Under the pieces are notes generated by a model that saw only the letters and a list, made by a program, of their open reading frames with translations, was not told where the DNA came from and did no database searches. The position numbers and the translations under genes were made by a program. Shown here piece after piece: positions 45,525-54,556 of a DNA stretch of 64,000 nucleotides. The stretch covers positions 2,108,001 through 2,172,000 of the forward strand of contig NZ_CP070326.1 of NCBI RefSeq assembly GCF_016917755.1, written 5' to 3'. How positions within the stretch are numbered: position 1 is the first letter of the stretch; each line of letters opens with the position of its first letter. The DNA comes from Streptomyces noursei. Its GTDB lineage: Bacteria > Actinomycetota > Actinomycetes > Streptomycetales > Streptomycetaceae.

Positions 45525-46304
45525 TCAGTCCGGGAGGGCCCTGAGCAGGACCAACGAACCCTCCAGGAAGCATTGTTCGCGCAGTGCGCCGTGGCGGGCG
45601 TCCCAGGTGCCGTCGGCCAGGTCGCGGCGGAGCGCGTCGGCGAAGCGGGTGCGGGCCGGCTCGTCGACGAAGCTCCAGGCGGAGCACGCCCGGCGGGCGC
45701 CGGGGTCCAGGAGGCGCTCGGGGCGCCCGTAGTACGCCTCGTTGAAGCCGTCGGAGCAGTCCAGGGGGATCGGGACCGGCTCGACGGCGACGGTGCCGCC
45801 GAGAGCGGACGCCAGCGCGTCGATCCCGGGGTAGCGGCGGGCCTCGGTGTCCAGGACCTCGGGGCAGTAGGCGTGCAGCCAGAAGTCCCGGACCCGCCGC
45901 GGGTCGCAGGTCAGCACGACGACCGGGCCGCGGGCCACCCGGCGCAGCTCGCGCAGCCCGGCCGCCTGGTCGCTCCACTGGTGGACGCTGAAGGTGGTCA
46001 TCGCGGCGTCGAAGGAGTCGTCGGCGAAGGGGAGTTGTTCGGCGACCGCGTCGATCGCCGGGGCGAGGTGGGGCGGCCGCTGGGCGCGCATCGCCGCGGA
46101 CGGCTCGACGGCGGTGACCTCGCGGGAGGTCGCTTCGTAGGAGCCGGCGCCGGCTCCGACGTTCACCACCGTGCGCGCGGCGCCCAGGGCCCGGTCGATC
46201 CGGGCGGCGATCCGCGGGTCGGGGCGGCGGTGCTCGGCGTAGCCCCCGCCGACGGCGCCGTAGTCCACATCGCCGGCACTGCCGTCGCACGCACGCTCAT
46301 CCAT
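45525..46304 (-). CDS. Class I SAM-dependent methyltransferase (259 aa)
   Basis: Methyltransferase fold with SAM motif I VVNVGAGAGSYE near residue 47. An acidic residue lies in AVEPSAAM near 67, and LPFADDSFDAAMTTFSVHQW near 92 forms motifs II to III. The C-terminal third carries a FNEAYYGRPERLLDP segment seen in Streptomyces members. Substrate unknown. ATG at 46304 has no ribosome site; a GATACGTT sequence a few bases upstream could be the -10 box of a leaderless transcript. Confidence 0.87.
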   Translation of the reverse strand: MDERACDGSAGDVDYGAVGGGYAEHRRPDPRIAARIDRALGAARTVVNVGAGAGSYEATSREVTAVEPSAAMRAQRPPHLAPAIDAVAEQLPFADDSFDAAMTTFSVHQWSDQAAGLRELRRVARGPVVVLTCDPRRVRDFWLHAYCPEVLDTEARRYPGIDALASALGGTVAVEPVPIPLDCSDGFNEAYYGRPERLLDPGARRACSAWSFVDEPARTRFADALRRDLADGTWDARHGALREQCFLEGSLVLLRALPD

Positions 46305-46412
46305 GACGTGAACGTATCAACGGGTCGGCGCCGCGGCGGGCGGATTCCCCGGAAGGGCGGCGGGCGGCGGACCGGCGCACGATGGAACCACCCAGGAGGG
46401 AGAACCACCAGC

Positions 46413-46592
46413 ATGAGCAGGGCAACGACGGGTGACGGGCCGGGGCCCGTGCCCAGTGGACCGCGGCCGGTGCCGCACGACCCGGGGACGCCCGAGCCGG
46501 CCGAGGAGCCCGCGGAGGACCCCGGAACGGCCCCCGAGGAGCCGCCCGGCGCCCGTCCCGGCGAGGACCCGGCACCTGAGCCGCCCGACTGA
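46413..46592 (+). CDS. Small Pro/Glu/Gly-rich protein (59 aa)
   Basis: A short ORF with ATG at 46413 and AGGAGGGAG ten bases upstream. The product is disordered and very rich in Pro, Glu and Gly with no hydrophobic core (ends DPAPEPPD). I know no family. The end of the gene, including its stop, lies inside a 13-bp terminator hairpin. Translation is plausible because of the ribosome site, but low-complexity composition leaves doubt. Confidence 0.5.
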   Translation: MSRATTGDGPGPVPSGPRPVPHDPGTPEPAEEPAEDPGTAPEEPPGARPGEDPAPEPPD

Positions 46593-46608
46593 GGCCGGGC
46601 GGCTCAGG
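46575..46608 (+). terminator. Hairpin that includes the stop codon of the 59-aa gene
   Basis: A perfect 13-bp stem (CCTGAGCCGCCCG 46575-46587 with CGGGCGGCTCAGG 46596-46608) and an 8-base loop that holds the TGA. Confidence 0.7.
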
Positions 46609-46743
46609 CGGTGGGCCCGTCCGGTTGCAGCGACCGCCCGTCCGGCGCAAGGTGGGAGCCACTCCGGTCCGGGCGCACCCTCGACGCGCCCGCCAGCCGC
46701 CCCGGGCACGCACGCCGGGCCGATGTCGGGAGAAGAAGACGGC

Positions 46744-46980
46744 ATGCTGCTGCCGGACAAGTCCGTACTCGCCTCGCTGCTGCGGCGCTACCGCGTCTGG
46801 GAGCGGGTGGTGCTCGCCGACCCGCACGACCCGGTGGCCCGGCGTCAGCTGGAGGACCTCGCGTACACGCTGTGCGTGCTGATGGGCCGGCGCACCGTCC
46901 ACGAGGCGATCATCGAGGCGGAGCAGTACCTCGCGACCGATCGGGAGGCGCCCCGGACCGTCGAACGGCGCAACCGATAG
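46744..46980 (+). CDS. DUF5133-domain protein (78 aa)
   Basis: Small helical protein of the Streptomyces DUF5133 family: LPDKSVLASLLRRY at the start, RQLEDLAYTLCVLMGRRTV in the middle and a final acidic/basic tail. Function unknown. ATG at 46744 is used because related proteins start at this point and a GGGAGAAGAAG precedes it; an in-frame ATG at 46723 is possible. It is 51 bases before the phosphoketolase gene on the same strand, so the two may be co-transcribed. Confidence 0.8.
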   Translation: MLLPDKSVLASLLRRYRVWERVVLADPHDPVARRQLEDLAYTLCVLMGRRTVHEAIIEAEQYLATDREAPRTVERRNR

Positions 46981-47031
46981 GGCGCGCCGGGCCGAGCCGC
47001 CGCCCGCACCGCGCGAACCGAGGAGCCGAGC

Positions 47032-49497
47032 GTGGGACACCCCGGAAACCCGACGACCACCGCGCCGCCGCCCTCGGCAGCCGGCGCGGCCGACCCCGCC
47101 GCCCCGCTCGGCCCGAGCGAGCTGAACGCCCTCGACGCGCACTGGCGGGCCGCCAACTACCTGTCCGCCGGGCAGATCTACCTGATGGCCAACCCGCTGC
47201 TGTCCGAGCCGCTGCGCCCGGAGCACATCAAACCCCGGCTGCTGGGCCACTGGGGCACCTCCCCCGGTCTGAACCTCGTGCACACCCACCTCAACCGGGT
47301 GATCAGGGCCCGGGAGCTGGACGCACTGTGCGTCTGGGGGCCGGGGCACGGCGGGCCGGCGGTCCTGGCCAACTCCTGGCTGGACGGGACGTACACCGAG
47401 ACGTACCCGGACGTGACCCGGGACGCGGCGGGGATGGCGCGGCTGTTCCGGCAGTTCTCGTTCCCCGGCGGGGTGCCGAGCCATGTCGCGCCCGAGACCC
47501 CGGGCTCCATCCACGAGGGCGGCGAGCTGGGCTACTCCCTCACCCATGCCTACGGCGCGGCCTTCGACAACCCGGAGCTGCTGGTCGCCTGCGTGATCGG
47601 CGACGGTGAGGCCGAGACCGGACCACTCGCCGCGTCCTGGCACGCCACCAAGTTCCTGGACCCGGTGCACGACGGCGCGGTGCTGCCGATCCTGCACCTC
47701 AACGGCTACAAGATCGCCAATCCGACGGTACTGGCCCGCATCCCCGAGGACGAGCTGGACGCCCTGCTGCGCGGCTACGGCCACGACCCGCTGCACGTCA
47801 CCGGCGACGACCCGGCCGCGGTGCACCAGGCGATGGCCGCCGCCCTGGACCTGGCGCTGGACCGGATCGCGGCGATCCAGCGGCGGGCCCGCGCGGACGG
47901 CGACGCCGGGCGGCCCCGGTGGCCGGCGATCGTGCTGCGCACGCCCAAGGGCTGGACCGGTCCGCGGGAGGTGGACGGGCAGCCCGTGGAGGGCACCTGG
48001 CGCGCCCACCAGGTCCCGCTGGCCGGGGTGCGCGACCACACCGACCACCGGCACCAACTGGAGCAGTGGCTGCGCTCGTACCGGCCGGAGGAGCTGTTCG
48101 ACGAGGCGGGACGGCCCCGGCCGGCGGTGCTGGCGTGCCTGCCCGAGGGCCGGCGCCGGCTGGGCGCCTCCCCGCACGCCAACGGCGGCCTGCTGCTGCG
48201 CGAGCTGCCGCTGCCGCCGCTGGAACGGCACGCGGTGGAGGTGGCCAAGCCCGGCACCGCGCTGCACGAGCCGACCCGGGTGCTCGGCACCCTGTTGGCC
48301 GACGTCATGGCGGCGACCGCCGGGCGCCGCGACTTCCGGCTCGTCGGCCCGGACGAGACCGCCTCGAACCGGCTGGACGCCGTCTACGGCGCCACCGCCA
48401 AGGCGTGGCAGGCGGCCACGCTGCCCACCGACGAGCACCTCGCGCGCGACGGCCGGGTGATGGAGGTGCTCTCCGAACACCTCTGCCAGGGCTGGCTGGA
48501 GGGCTATCTGCTCACCGGGCGGCACGGGTTGTTCTCCAGCTACGAGGCGTTCGCGCACATCGTCGACTCGATGGTCAACCAGCACGTCAAGTGGCTGCGG
48601 ACGGCGCGCCGGCTGCCCTGGCGGCGGCCCGTCGCGTCCCTGAACTACCTCCTCACCTCGCACGTCTGGCGGCAGGACCACAACGGCTTCTCCCACCAGG
48701 ACCCCGGCTTCGTCGACCACGTCCTCAACAAGAGCCCCGAGGTCGTCCGGGTCTATCTGCCGCCGGACGCCAACACCCTGCTGGTGGTGGCCGACCACGC
48801 GCTGCGCAGCCGCGACCACGTCAATGTGATCGTGGCCGGCAAACAGCCTTGCTTCGACTGGCTCACCCTCGACCAGGCCCGGGTGCACTGCGCCCGCGGC
48901 GCCGGTGTCTGGGAGTGGGCGGGCACCGAGAACGGCGGGCCTGCGCGTGTCCTCGCCCCCGCGCGGAGCACCGACGCCTCGCCCCCGGACGTGGTGCTGG
49001 CCTGCGCCGGGGACGTGCCGACGCAGGAGACGCTGGCCGCCGCCGACCTGCTGCGCCGCCATCTGCCGGAGCTGGCCGTGCGGGTGGTCAACGTCGTCGA
49101 CATGACCAGGTTGCTGCCGGCCGACGTCCATCCGCACGGGATGCCGGACTCCGAGTTCGACGCCCTGTTCACCCCCGACAAGCCGATCATCTTCGCCTAC
49201 CACGGCTACCCCTGGCTGATCCACCGGCTCTGCTACCGCCGGACCGGCCACCGGCACCTGCACGTCCACGGCTACAAGGAGCAGGGCACCACCACCACGC
49301 CGTTCGACATGGTCGTCCTCAACGACCTCGACCGGTTCCGGCTGGTGATGGACGTGGTGGACCGGGTGCCGGGGCTGGGCGCCCGCGCGGTGGCGCTGCG
49401 GCAGGCGATGGCGGACGTCCGGACCCGGCACCACGCCTGGATCCGGGAGCACGGCACGGACCTGCCGGAGGTCGCGGAGTGGACCTGGACGGGGTGA
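47032..49497 (+). CDS. xfp: Phosphoketolase (821 aa)
   Basis: Full-length thiamine-diphosphate enzyme of the Xfp family. Hallmarks are [14 protein letters not shown] near residue 38, [10 protein letters not shown] near 72, [10 protein letters not shown] near 100, [12 protein letters not shown] near 158, [11 protein letters not shown] near 184, and the C-terminal [13 protein letters not shown] near 725. It splits xylulose-5-phosphate or fructose-6-phosphate with phosphate to give acetyl-phosphate. GTG at 47032 follows GAGGAG by seven bases. No acetate kinase or phosphotransacetylase gene is adjacent. The DUF5133 gene lies upstream in the same direction. Confidence 0.94.
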   Translation: MGHPGNPTTTAPPPSAAGAADPAAPLGPSELNALDAHWRAANYLSAGQIYLMANPLLSEPLRPEHIKPRLLGHWGTSPGLNLVHTHLNRVIRARELDALCVWGPGHGGPAVLANSWLDGTYTETYPDVTRDAAGMARLFRQFSFPGGVPSHVAPETPGSIHEGGELGYSLTHAYGAAFDNPELLVACVIGDGEAETGPLAASWHATKFLDPVHDGAVLPILHLNGYKIANPTVLARIPEDELDALLRGYGHDPLHVTGDDPAAVHQAMAAALDLALDRIAAIQRRARADGDAGRPRWPAIVLRTPKGWTGPREVDGQPVEGTWRAHQVPLAGVRDHTDHRHQLEQWLRSYRPEELFDEAGRPRPAVLACLPEGRRRLGASPHANGGLLLRELPLPPLERHAVEVAKPGTALHEPTRVLGTLLADVMAATAGRRDFRLVGPDETASNRLDAVYGATAKAWQAATLPTDEHLARDGRVMEVLSEHLCQGWLEGYLLTGRHGLFSSYEAFAHIVDSMVNQHVKWLRTARRLPWRRPVASLNYLLTSHVWRQDHNGFSHQDPGFVDHVLNKSPEVVRVYLPPDANTLLVVADHALRSRDHVNVIVAGKQPCFDWLTLDQARVHCARGAGVWEWAGTENGGPARVLAPARSTDASPPDVVLACAGDVPTQETLAAADLLRRHLPELAVRVVNVVDMTRLLPADVHPHGMPDSEFDALFTPDKPIIFAYHGYPWLIHRLCYRRTGHRHLHVHGYKEQGTTTTPFDMVVLNDLDRFRLVMDVVDRVPGLGARAVALRQAMADVRTRHHAWIREHGTDLPEVAEWTWTG

Positions 49498-49546
49498 CCG
49501 CCGACCCGTCCTCTCTCACCTGCTCCGCCCGCCTCTTGACGGCCCG

Positions 49547-50212
49547 TCAGGCGAACTGGCCGGCCCGTTCCCGCACCTCCTCGGCCACCGACCGGTCCAG
49601 CGCCGCGCGCACCAGCGCCGAGGCCAGCGCGGCGGTCTCGGCCGCGGGCACCAGCCGGAGCAGCCGGTCCGGGTCCTCCGGCAGCCCCAACCGCCGGGCG
49701 CCCTGGAGGGCCTTGGCATCGAGGTACGGGGCGAACTCCGGCCATACGCCCTGCACTTCGCGGACGAAGATGCCGGAGCCGGCCGGCCCGACGCCCGGCA
49801 GTTCCTGGAGCGCGCCGCGCAGCGCCCCGAGGTCGCCGTCGGCCGCCTCCCGCATCCGCCGCAGATCGCCGCCGTAGCGGTCCAGCAGGAGCCGCGCCCC
49901 GTCGCCGAGGCGGGTGGCGGTGCTCTCGTCGTAGCGGCGGTAGCCGCCCGCGCCGAGCGCCTCGACCCGCTGCCGCCAGGGTGCGTCGGCCATCCGCCGG
50001 GGCGTGCCCAGCCCGGCGTCGAACAGGGCGCGGGCCGCCGCCACCGCCACCGAGGCGCGGATCCGCGCACCGAGCAGGTCGGCGAGGACCAGGAGCTGGT
50101 AGAGCGGTTGCGGGGTGTCGCGCAGACGGATCCCGGCCTCGGCGGCGTAGGTCCGTCCGTGGCGGTCCAGCAGGGCGCGGACGAGGTCCTGGTGGGCGGG
50201 GCGCGGGCTCAT
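49547..50212 (-). CDS. HhH-GPD DNA glycosylase/endonuclease III-like protein (221 aa)
   Basis: Helix-hairpin-helix motif LPGVGPAGSGIFVREV near residue 140, followed by PYLDAKALQ with an Asp at about the place of the catalytic GPD Asp. The four-Cys iron-sulfur cluster of classical Nth/MutY is absent. The early segment (QPLYQLLVLADLLGARI) is that of the Nth superfamily. A role in base-excision repair is likely. ATG at 50212 follows GGAGG by six bases. It stands back to back with the Ku gene, so two DNA-repair genes share a divergent promoter region. Confidence 0.85.
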   Translation of the reverse strand: MSPRPAHQDLVRALLDRHGRTYAAEAGIRLRDTPQPLYQLLVLADLLGARIRASVAVAAARALFDAGLGTPRRMADAPWRQRVEALGAGGYRRYDESTATRLGDGARLLLDRYGGDLRRMREAADGDLGALRGALQELPGVGPAGSGIFVREVQGVWPEFAPYLDAKALQGARRLGLPEDPDRLLRLVPAAETAALASALVRAALDRSVAEEVRERAGQFA

Positions 50213-50490
50213 CGGGTGCCTCCGGGGTTCGGGCGGGCGTCGGGCCGGCACCGCGTCCGGGCGCTCGGGGCGGCGCGGAACGAGCGGCCGCGCAGCGACA
50301 CGGCCGACCACTGCGAGCGGGGTACCCGGTCGGCCCGGCCGGGATGCTCGGGCGTCCGGGTGGTCGGCGCCCGACGGTCCGGCGTACGGGTGGTCGGGCG
50401 TCCGGGTGGTCGGCGCCGGCCGGCAGGCGGGACGTCGCGGACTCGACCTAGGCTGGTACGGCACCGAACCGCACCACGAAGGCGGCTCCC
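50213..50490. other. Repeat-bearing divergent region between the HhH-GPD and Ku genes
   Basis: No gene seen. A 24-bp sequence occurs twice without mismatch (50348-50371 and 50394-50417), and a shorter related copy containing GGTGGTCGG lies between them (about 50389). Confidence 0.6.
50348..50417 (+). repeat. Direct repeats upstream of ku
   Basis: Two identical 24-bp copies 46 bases apart (start to start), with a partial third copy of the core GGTGGTCGG between them. Confidence 0.75.
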
Positions 50491-51573
50491 ATGCGCCCCA
50501 CCGCGAAGTTCTCCCTCAGCTTCGGCCTGGTCACGATCCCGGTGGCCGCCTACAACGCCACCGACACCGCCGCCTCGGTCAGCTTCGTGCGGATCCACAC
50601 GGCGGACGGCGGGCGGGTCCGCAACCAGCCGGTCTGCTCCCTCGAAGGCACCGAGGTCTCCCCCGACGAGATCGGCCGCGGCTACCGGACCGACGACGAC
50701 ACCATCGTCCCGCTGACCGACGACGACCTGGACGCGCTGCCGCTGCCGACCGCCAGGACCCTGACCATCCTGGCCTTCGTCGCCGGCGGCGACATCGATC
50801 CCCTCCAGATCGGCAAGGGCTACTACCTGGGCGCCGACGGCCCCGCGGCGGCCAAGCCCTACGCCCTGCTGCGGGACGCGATGGAGCGGCACCGGCGGGT
50901 GGGCCTGGGCAAGATCGCACTGCACGGCCGGGAGACCCTGGCCATGATCCGGCCGGTGGAGGACGTGCTGGTCATGCAGGTGCTGCTGTGGCCGCACCAG
51001 ATCCGTCCGATGACCGGTGTCCTCCCCGAGCGGGAGGTGAAGGTCGCCGCCGACGAGGTGCGGGCGGCGGAGACGTTGATGGACTCCTTCGGCGGGCTGT
51101 CCGAGGAGGACGTGCACGACCACTACCGGGAGGCCCTGGAGGAGATCGTCGCGGCCAAGCTCGCGCACCGCGAGCCGGAGTTCGAGGCCGGCGAGGAGCC
51201 GCCGGCGGGCCGGGTGATGGACCTGATGGCGGCGCTCCAGGACAGCGTGCGGGCGGCGAAGCGGGCCCGCGGCGAGATCGACGAGGCGGCGGAGACGGAC
51301 GGGAGCGGCGACGGGCGGGCGGCCGGCCGTACGGCGACGAGGACGGCGGCCCGCAAGACCGCTTCCCGGAAGGCCGCCGCCGCGGGAAAGACCGCGCAGC
51401 GCAAGCCCGCGAAGGCCACGGCGGCGGGCACGGGGACGGCGAAGGCCGGTGCCACGGCCGGGAAGAAGACGACCGCGGCGGCCAAGGGCAGCGGCGCGCA
51501 GAAGGCCGCGGGAACGGCCCGGAAGGCCACGGCGGCCAAGCGGGCCACCGGCCGCGGGCGGAAGGCGGGCTGA
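50491..51573 (+). CDS. ku: Ku DNA end-binding protein with a Lys/Ala-rich tail (360 aa)
   Basis: Bacterial Ku core: residues 1-250 with FSLSFGLVTIPVAAYNAT at the start, EGTEVSPDEIGRGY near 50, LHGRETLAMIRPVEDVL near 150 and FGGLSEEDVHDHYREAL near 205. After about residue 265 the chain turns into a 95-residue Ala/Lys/Arg/Thr tail like histone H1, which binds DNA without sequence preference. Ku acts in non-homologous end joining, normally with LigD; no ligase or primase gene is in the window. The start ATG has no strong ribosome site. A hairpin covers the stop codon. Confidence 0.93.
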   Translation: MRPTAKFSLSFGLVTIPVAAYNATDTAASVSFVRIHTADGGRVRNQPVCSLEGTEVSPDEIGRGYRTDDDTIVPLTDDDLDALPLPTARTLTILAFVAGGDIDPLQIGKGYYLGADGPAAAKPYALLRDAMERHRRVGLGKIALHGRETLAMIRPVEDVLVMQVLLWPHQIRPMTGVLPEREVKVAADEVRAAETLMDSFGGLSEEDVHDHYREALEEIVAAKLAHREPEFEAGEEPPAGRVMDLMAALQDSVRAAKRARGEIDEAAETDGSGDGRAAGRTATRTAARKTASRKAAAAGKTAQRKPAKATAAGTGTAKAGATAGKKTTAAAKGSGAQKAAGTARKATAAKRATGRGRKAG

Positions 51574-51580
51574 GGCCCGC
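51565..51580 (+). terminator. Hairpin over the Ku stop codon
   Basis: GCGGGC (51565-51570) and GCCCGC (51575-51580) around a TGAG tetraloop that contains the stop. The two genes converge here. Confidence 0.4.
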
Positions 51581-51627
51581 GCCGGGCCGGGCACCTCGGG
51601 CGACGATCGGGCGGCGGCCGTGGCCGG

Positions 51628-53220
51628 TCAGCGGCAGCCCGTGCCGCCCACCGGCAGCACCCCGTCGATCAGGAACGCGTCCACCTTCTGCCGCACGCAC
51701 GGGTTGCCGGAGGGGTACGCGGCGTGTCCCTCGCCGTGGTACGTCAGCACCACGCTCGCGTTGCCCAGTGCCCGGGCCATGTGCGCGGCGCCCTCGTACG
51801 GCGTGGCCGGGTCGTCGGTGGTGGCGACGAGCAGGGCGGGCGGTGCGTCGTGGGCGGCCACGTCGCGGGAGGAGTCGTCGCCCGGCACGGGCCAGCCGTA
51901 GCAGTCCAGCAGCGTCGGGGCGATGTCCGGGCCGAAGAGCGGGGACGCCTGGGTGAGTTCGCGCTGGGCGCGTGGGAAGTCGGCGGGGCCGTAGCGCTCG
52001 GAGGTGTCCCGGCAGCTGATCGCCCGGAGGGCCAGTTGGTCCTGGGAGGGCATCGCCGCGGTCGCGGTGAGCCCGGGGCGACGGGCGGCGGTGCCGGTGC
52101 TGCCGCCCGCGCCGCCGCTGCCGCTCAGCTGGAGGATCCCGGACCCGTCCCCGTCGCGCAGCTGCGCCAGGGCGTCCCGCAGGGCGGGCCAGCTGTCCCG
52201 GCTGTAGAGGGACTGCCGCAGCGCGTAGACATAGGCCGTACCGTCGACCTGCGTGCCCTGCACGCGCAGCGGATGATCCGTCAACTTCTGGTACCAGTCG
52301 GTGAGTTGACGTCGCACGGTCGCGTCGTCGGAGCCCAGCGGGCAGTGACCGGTGTGCACGCAGTCGGTGGCGAAGTCGTCGAGCACCCGCTGGAAGCCGC
52401 GGGCCTGGGCGACCGCGGTCTGCCAGGTGTTCCTGGTCGGGTCCTCGACGCTGTCCAGCACCAACCGGCCGGCGGTGCGGGGGAAGGTGTGGGCGTAGAC
52501 CGAGCCGAGCCGGGTGCCGTAGGAGAAGCCCAGGTAGTTGAGCTTGCGGTCGCCGACGGCGGACCGCAGGACGTCCATGTCCCGGGCGACGTCGGGGGTG
52601 CCGACCCAGGGCAGCAGCTCGCCGGAGTACCGGCCGCAGGCTTCGTTGATCCGCTTCTCGTTGGCGGCGAGGCTGTCCGCGCCGGTGCCGCTGGCCGGGG
52701 TGTAGCCGGTGCCGCAGGAGATCGGTTCGGTGTGGCCGGTACCGCGCGGGTCGAAGCTCACCAGGTCGTAGCGCTGGCCGAGGTGGGCGAAGCCGTCGCT
52801 GTTGCCGATGAGGTAGTTCACGCCCGAGTCGCCGGGGCCGCCGGGGTTGACGACCAGCGAACCGAGCCGCTTGCCGGGCCCGGTCGCCGGCAGCCGGACC
52901 AGTTGCACGCGCAGCGTGCCGCGCTCGGGATGGGCGTAGTCGCGCGGGACCTCCAGCCGGGCACACTGGAAGCGGCGCGCGCCACCGGAGGGCGGCGCGG
53001 CGCCGGTCGGCGGCGGCGAGCCGTGCGAGGACGGGGACGGGCCGGTGCCGGGGAAGCCCGCCGGACAGGGCTGCCAGGCCGGCCGCTGCGCGTAGAAGCG
53101 GCTGAGGCCCGGGCCGGCGGCGGCCGGGGCCGGGGACGCCACCGCGGCCGGAATCCCGGCCAGGGCGCCGGACAGCGCGCCCGCCACCAGCACCGCGAGG
53201 GATCCGCGAAGACCCGGCAT
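51628..53220 (-). CDS. Secreted S33 alpha/beta-hydrolase, tripeptidyl-aminopeptidase type (530 aa)
   Basis: A signal peptide of about 30-35 residues is followed by a Pro/Ser/Gly linker and the peptidase-S33 domain. Motifs are LEVPRDYAHPERGTLRV near residue 90, LVVNPGGPGDSG near 124, SFDPRGTGHTEPISC near 155, the nucleophile in LGFSYGTRLGSVYA near 230, the acid in TTDDPATPYEGA near 475 and the His in YHGEGHAAYPSGNPC near 500. Several Cys suggest disulfides. Such exported enzymes cut tripeptides from protein N-termini in the medium. ATG at 53220. It converges on the ku gene. Confidence 0.9.
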   Translation of the reverse strand: MPGLRGSLAVLVAGALSGALAGIPAAVASPAPAAAGPGLSRFYAQRPAWQPCPAGFPGTGPSPSSHGSPPPTGAAPPSGGARRFQCARLEVPRDYAHPERGTLRVQLVRLPATGPGKRLGSLVVNPGGPGDSGVNYLIGNSDGFAHLGQRYDLVSFDPRGTGHTEPISCGTGYTPASGTGADSLAANEKRINEACGRYSGELLPWVGTPDVARDMDVLRSAVGDRKLNYLGFSYGTRLGSVYAHTFPRTAGRLVLDSVEDPTRNTWQTAVAQARGFQRVLDDFATDCVHTGHCPLGSDDATVRRQLTDWYQKLTDHPLRVQGTQVDGTAYVYALRQSLYSRDSWPALRDALAQLRDGDGSGILQLSGSGGAGGSTGTAARRPGLTATAAMPSQDQLALRAISCRDTSERYGPADFPRAQRELTQASPLFGPDIAPTLLDCYGWPVPGDDSSRDVAAHDAPPALLVATTDDPATPYEGAAHMARALGNASVVLTYHGEGHAAYPSGNPCVRQKVDAFLIDGVLPVGGTGCR

Positions 53221-53372
53221 ACCCCGAGGGTAGGGCCGGGGACTCGAACGGGCATCCGGACGCGGGGCCGGGCCGGCGGCCGGCACCGGGATGCGGGGCG
53301 ACCGCCCGGTCGGCGGGATACGGGGCGGCGGTCCTCTTCCGCGCGGCGGCCCAGGGCCGGGGCCGCCCGTGG

Positions 53373-54416
53373 TCAGCGCGGCAGCGGCAGCAGCGCCCCG
53401 GCGCGTTTCACGGTGCGGATGACCGGGGCGGTCTCCAGCGTCCGGATGGCGTCCAACGACGCGATCCGCCCGGTCAGATAGCGGGCGAGGCCGAGCGGGT
53501 CCCGGCAGTTGACGGCGGCCACCAGATTGGTCGGCCCGGTGGTCATCGCGACGAAGGACACCTCGGGGTGCCCGGCCATCGCCGCGACCACCTCGGTGAG
53601 CCGGGAGGGCCGTACCGACATCCACAGCCGGGCCTCGGTGCGGAAGCCGAGGGCGGCGGGCGGGATGTCGACGAGGAAGGCGAGCACACCGGCCCGCCGC
53701 AGCACGGCCAGGCGCCGGCGCACGGTCGACTCGGACACCCCGGCCGCGGCGGCGAGTTCGATGTGGCCGGCCCGGCCGTCCCGCGACAGCACCTCGATGA
53801 GTGCCCGGTCCGCCGGCCCGAGCGCGCGCCCGCCCTCCTCGGTGCCCGGGACGTCCCCGTCCGCTCCGATCGCCTCGTCCGCGGCCGGCGGGGCGAGCAG
53901 GGCGACCTGTTCCGGGGTGAGCCGCGCGGCGCCGGCCGGCAGTGCCACGGGGCCGCCCCCGGGCCGCGCGACGCCGGGCCCCTGCGGGAGGCCGAGCAGC
54001 AGGTGGGCGGTGACCGAGGTGACCCGGCCGGTCCTGGGGAGCTTGCGCAGCAACAGTTCCTCGCCGCGGTCGGCGGTGGGCGTCTGGACGCTGCAGGAGA
54101 TCTCGGTGCCGCCGGAGAGCAGATGGACGTAGGAGGTGTCGGGGCGGGCCGCCAGGGCGTCGGCGAGCGCGGACGCCGCGTCCGGTGTGCAGCGCAGCCG
54201 GAGGGTCCAGGCGCTGTGGCCGAGCCGGGCGCCGTTGAGGGCGCCGACGACGCGCAGCACGCCCGCGGTGCGCAGCCGGCGGTAGCGGCGGGCGACGGTG
54301 TGCTCGGAAACCCCGAGAGCGGCCCCGATGAGCCGGAACGGCGCCCGGCCGTCGATCTCCAGGGCGTGCACCAGCCCCGTGTCCACCTCGTCCAGCACGA
54401 CGGTTTCCGGCTTCAT
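53373..54416 (-). CDS. Lrp/AsnC-type regulator with two tandem Lrp units (347 aa)
   Basis: It contains two Lrp modules in one chain: helix-turn-helix 1 (ALGVSEHTVARRYRRL, residues 33-48) with a partial ligand domain, and helix-turn-helix 2 (AAAAGVSESTVRRRLAVLRRAG, about 221-242) with a second RAM-like domain containing VAMTTGPTNLVAAVNC. Typical Lrp proteins have one unit of about 150 residues, so this is a natural tandem. It is divergent from a 168-aa gene with palindromic sequences between, so autoregulation is likely. ATG at 54416. Confidence 0.9.
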   Translation of the reverse strand: MKPETVVLDEVDTGLVHALEIDGRAPFRLIGAALGVSEHTVARRYRRLRTAGVLRVVGALNGARLGHSAWTLRLRCTPDAASALADALAARPDTSYVHLLSGGTEISCSVQTPTADRGEELLLRKLPRTGRVTSVTAHLLLGLPQGPGVARPGGGPVALPAGAARLTPEQVALLAPPAADEAIGADGDVPGTEEGGRALGPADRALIEVLSRDGRAGHIELAAAAGVSESTVRRRLAVLRRAGVLAFLVDIPPAALGFRTEARLWMSVRPSRLTEVVAAMAGHPEVSFVAMTTGPTNLVAAVNCRDPLGLARYLTGRIASLDAIRTLETAPVIRTVKRAGALLPLPR

Positions 54417-54469
54417 CCCGGGCAGTCTGCCAGCACCCGCCGTCCCGGCCGCCCGCCACCTCTCTCACG

Positions 54470-54530
54470 TGAACGACTCGCCCAAACGACCCACTTGAAC
54501 GACTCGTTCACAATATGTCGTTGACAACGA
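54470..54530. promoter_or_regulatory. Cluster of palindromes in the Lrp divergent promoter
   Basis: TGAACGACTCG occurs at 54470-54480 and again at 54496-54506. The second copy is part of the 15-bp palindrome TGAACGA-c-TCGTTCA (54496-54510). A further palindrome TCGTT-gac-AACGA lies at 54518-54530 and overlaps a perfect TTGACA (54521-54526) that faces the 168-aa gene. Confidence 0.6.
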
Positions 54531-54556
54531 GGTAAGCGCGGCGGCACTCTGACGGC

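Noticed and set aside
43333..46304. Idea that the VOC protein, FAD monooxygenase and methyltransferase form a biosynthetic gene cluster
   Set aside because: No polyketide, peptide or terpene core enzyme is near, and the genes have separate starts with sizeable gaps.
50491..51573. Ku plus neighbours as a complete NHEJ operon
   Set aside because: Neither neighbour is a ligase, primase or LigD; the HhH-GPD gene is on the other strand.
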